From the NCBI GenBank assembly GCA_015231815.1, contig JADGAW010000138.1, positions 1-6,059 of the forward strand: a stretch of 6,059 bases of DNA, given 5' to 3'. Both the position numbers and the translations under genes were made by a program. Each line of letters begins with the position of its first letter. Within the stretch, counting starts at the first letter, position 1. Of the stretch, positions 5,092-6,059 are shown one piece after another. The DNA is from Nitrospinota bacterium (lineage in GTDB: Bacteria > Nitrospinota_A > JADGAW01). Below the pieces are notes generated by a model. That model was given only the letters and a program-made list of their open reading frames with translations, was not told where the DNA came from and made no database searches.

Positions 5092-5255
5092 AAGACGAAA
5101 TTATTGAGGAGCTTTGGAAAGTTAAAGATGAAATAGCAAAAGAACATAACTATGATATTGATAAACTTGTTGAAACCTTAAGAGAGAGGGAAAAAACAGA
5201 AAAAAGAAAAATCGTTGATTTCTCTGAAGAACAAAAACCGTACTTAACTAAATAA
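5088..5255 (+). CDS. Small protein partnered with PIN-domain genes (possible antitoxin)
   Basis: A 55-residue charged, helix-prone protein beginning MKDEIIEELWKVKDEIAKEH, followed by NYDIDKLVETLRERE. Short proteins of this 'MKDxIIEExxxxKDEIAxExxYDID' type often sit next to PIN-domain genes and are presumed to be their partners; this is recollection of the pattern, not a proven function. The ATG at 5088 overlaps the PIN remnant's stop (ATGA), typical of translational coupling, and GGGAG (5073-5077) lies ten bases upstream. A TTG start at 5052 would add 12 residues unlike the family, so ATG is chosen. Its stop is only three bases from the convergent draT stop. With the toxin truncated, it is either a relic or a free-standing antitoxin. 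Confidence 0.65.
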   Translation: MKDEIIEELWKVKDEIAKEHNYDIDKLVETLREREKTEKRKIVDFSEEQKPYLTK

Positions 5256-5258
5256 GCA

Positions 5259-6008
5259 TCAAAAAAAGTCGATGACTTTGGAAAGGTAGTCACCGCCAAG
5301 AACAATATATTCCCCCTCATAGGAGGGAAGTTTGCCGGGCAGGATATCAGGAAAACAAAGGATTTTTTGATGGGGAATTTCCACTTCGAGAATAATATCG
5401 CCAAACTCGCTTGCCCGCTCAACAGAACTGCTGTAGCTTACTAAACTATTATTTCTCACTACCCATACTTTTTTGTCTCTTTTTTCCAGTACTTGGGAAT
5501 CCCCGCCTTTATGGTTAATACCCCGGTAGAGCTTTATTCTTCCTTTTCGTTTTCCAAATTCCTTCAGATAATATTGACAATATTCGTATAACAAGTCAAA
5601 TTGGGAAAAGATGGCGTTATTATGAAACCGTGGATGCATTTTGTCGTACAGGTAAATCATATAAGCCGGACTATTTACATTCTCGATAGTTTCACCATGA
5701 AACATCGGTGGTAATCCGAACCGACTTTCTGCCCAACCCTTCATAACACCGCCTTCTGGTCTGTTGGAATCAAAAAACCAGCCCCTGAGAAGTCTGAGAT
5801 AGTTTGCCTGAAACTTTCGTTTTCCCATTTTTTCCTGCTTAATGTCCAACTCAAACACGACCCTCATATGCTCCATAAAGAGTTTTGGAATTTCTTCTTT
5901 ATCAAATTTTTCTAGATGTTCAAACAAAGGCGCATTAAAAGCGTGAACACCATTGATCGTTACGGGAAGGGGAGATGAATTAAACGCTATGTTGTTACCA
6001 ATCAACAA
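5259..6008 (-). CDS. draT: NAD+-dinitrogenase-reductase ADP-D-ribosyltransferase (DraT)
   Basis: DraT transfers ADP-ribose from NAD+ to an arginine of dinitrogenase reductase (NifH), switching nitrogenase off when ammonium appears or energy falls; DraG reverses it. With the start used here the protein has 249 residues, slightly shorter than characterised DraT. Diagnostic blocks: ANYLRLLRGWFFDS (68-81), GGVMKGWAESRFGLPPMFHG (86-105), FDLLYEYCQYYL (137-148) and LYRGIN (160-165). The ADP-ribosyltransferase R-S-E features are plausible as R162, the SYSSS segment (191-195) and E231-x-E233 (EGEY). The start is uncertain: TTG codons at 6008 and 6005 lie near the expected N-terminus, no ATG or Shine-Dalgarno sequence is close, and the frame stays open to the window edge through a repeat arm. 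AGGAGA lies 45 bases upstream of the TTG. The gene ends 3 bp from a convergent small gene. Confidence 0.92.
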   Translation of the reverse strand: MLIGNNIAFNSSPLPVTINGVHAFNAPLFEHLEKFDKEEIPKLFMEHMRVVFELDIKQEKMGKRKFQANYLRLLRGWFFDSNRPEGGVMKGWAESRFGLPPMFHGETIENVNSPAYMIYLYDKMHPRFHNNAIFSQFDLLYEYCQYYLKEFGKRKGRIKLYRGINHKGGDSQVLEKRDKKVWVVRNNSLVSYSSSVERASEFGDIILEVEIPHQKILCFPDILPGKLPSYEGEYIVLGGDYLSKVIDFF

Positions 6009-6016
6009 ATTAAAAA

Positions 6017-6051
6017 AGTGATGAGTGACGGGTGATGAGTAATCAGTGAAG
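6017..6051. repeat. Dispersed repeat arm upstream of draT
   Basis: AGTGATGAGTGACGGGTGATG and then AGTAATCAGTGAAGA belong to the same family as the nif spacer repeats, sharing GAGTAATCAGTGA exactly (6037-6049 and 685-697). Only one arm is visible; a partner arm may lie beyond the edge. It separates AGGAGA (complement of 6054-6059) from the draT coding start. Confidence 0.65.
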
Positions 6052-6059
6052 AATCTCCT

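Noticed and set aside
5052..5255. TTG at 5052 as the start of the small partner gene
   Set aside because: The added residues overlap the PIN frame and do not resemble the family; the ATG at 5088 has the classical ATGA overlap.

Overview
This A+T-rich window is the tail of a nitrogen-fixation (nif) operon followed by genes that control or accompany nitrogenase. It suggests a Gram-negative diazotroph with a molybdenum-type nitrogenase, post-translational control of nitrogenase by ADP-ribosylation (DraT/DraG) and probably a nickel enzyme such as a hydrogenase (HupE). FdxB-type ferredoxin and DraT/DraG are best known from Proteobacteria, but the window does not fix the phylum.

Layout. (1) Positions 1-1601, plus strand: the 3' end of nifN (cofactor scaffold), nifX (cofactor-precursor carrier) and fdxB (nif-specific 2[4Fe-4S] ferredoxin). 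The spacers are short and the visible starts have good ribosome binding sites. Every spacer carries an imperfect inverted repeat built from a 'GTGATGAGTAAT'-like motif. (2) 1606-1762: a nested palindrome, with a GC-rich repeat inside the arms of the AT-rich one. (3) 1777-2670, plus: draG, the ADP-ribosyl glycohydrolase that reactivates nitrogenase reductase. (4) 2671-3273: about 600 bases with no credible gene but several inverted repeats. (5) 3274-3855, plus: hupE, a HupE/UreJ-family membrane protein. (6) 3948-4724, minus: a DUF3050 protein with a predicted haem-oxygenase-like helical fold. (7) 4882-5255, plus: the C-terminal half of a PIN-domain (VapC-like) toxin, overlapped by a small intact partner gene. 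(8) 5259-6008, minus: draT, the ADP-ribosyltransferase that inactivates nitrogenase reductase, running toward the right edge.

How it fits together. NifN and NifX act in FeMo-cofactor assembly and FdxB probably supplies electrons. DraT adds ADP-ribose to dinitrogenase reductase (NifH) when ammonium appears or energy fails, and DraG removes it. The two are commonly adjacent and co-transcribed; here they are about 2.6 kb apart on opposite strands, so they must be transcribed separately. Both lack a visible Shine-Dalgarno sequence and both start just beyond a copy of the dispersed repeat. I see no clearly new multi-gene system. The points most worth a second look are the split draT/draG arrangement with repeat-abutted starts, the repeat family, the homopolymer tracts in draG, the structured non-coding block at 2915-3080, and the DUF3050 gene inside a nif/dra neighbourhood.
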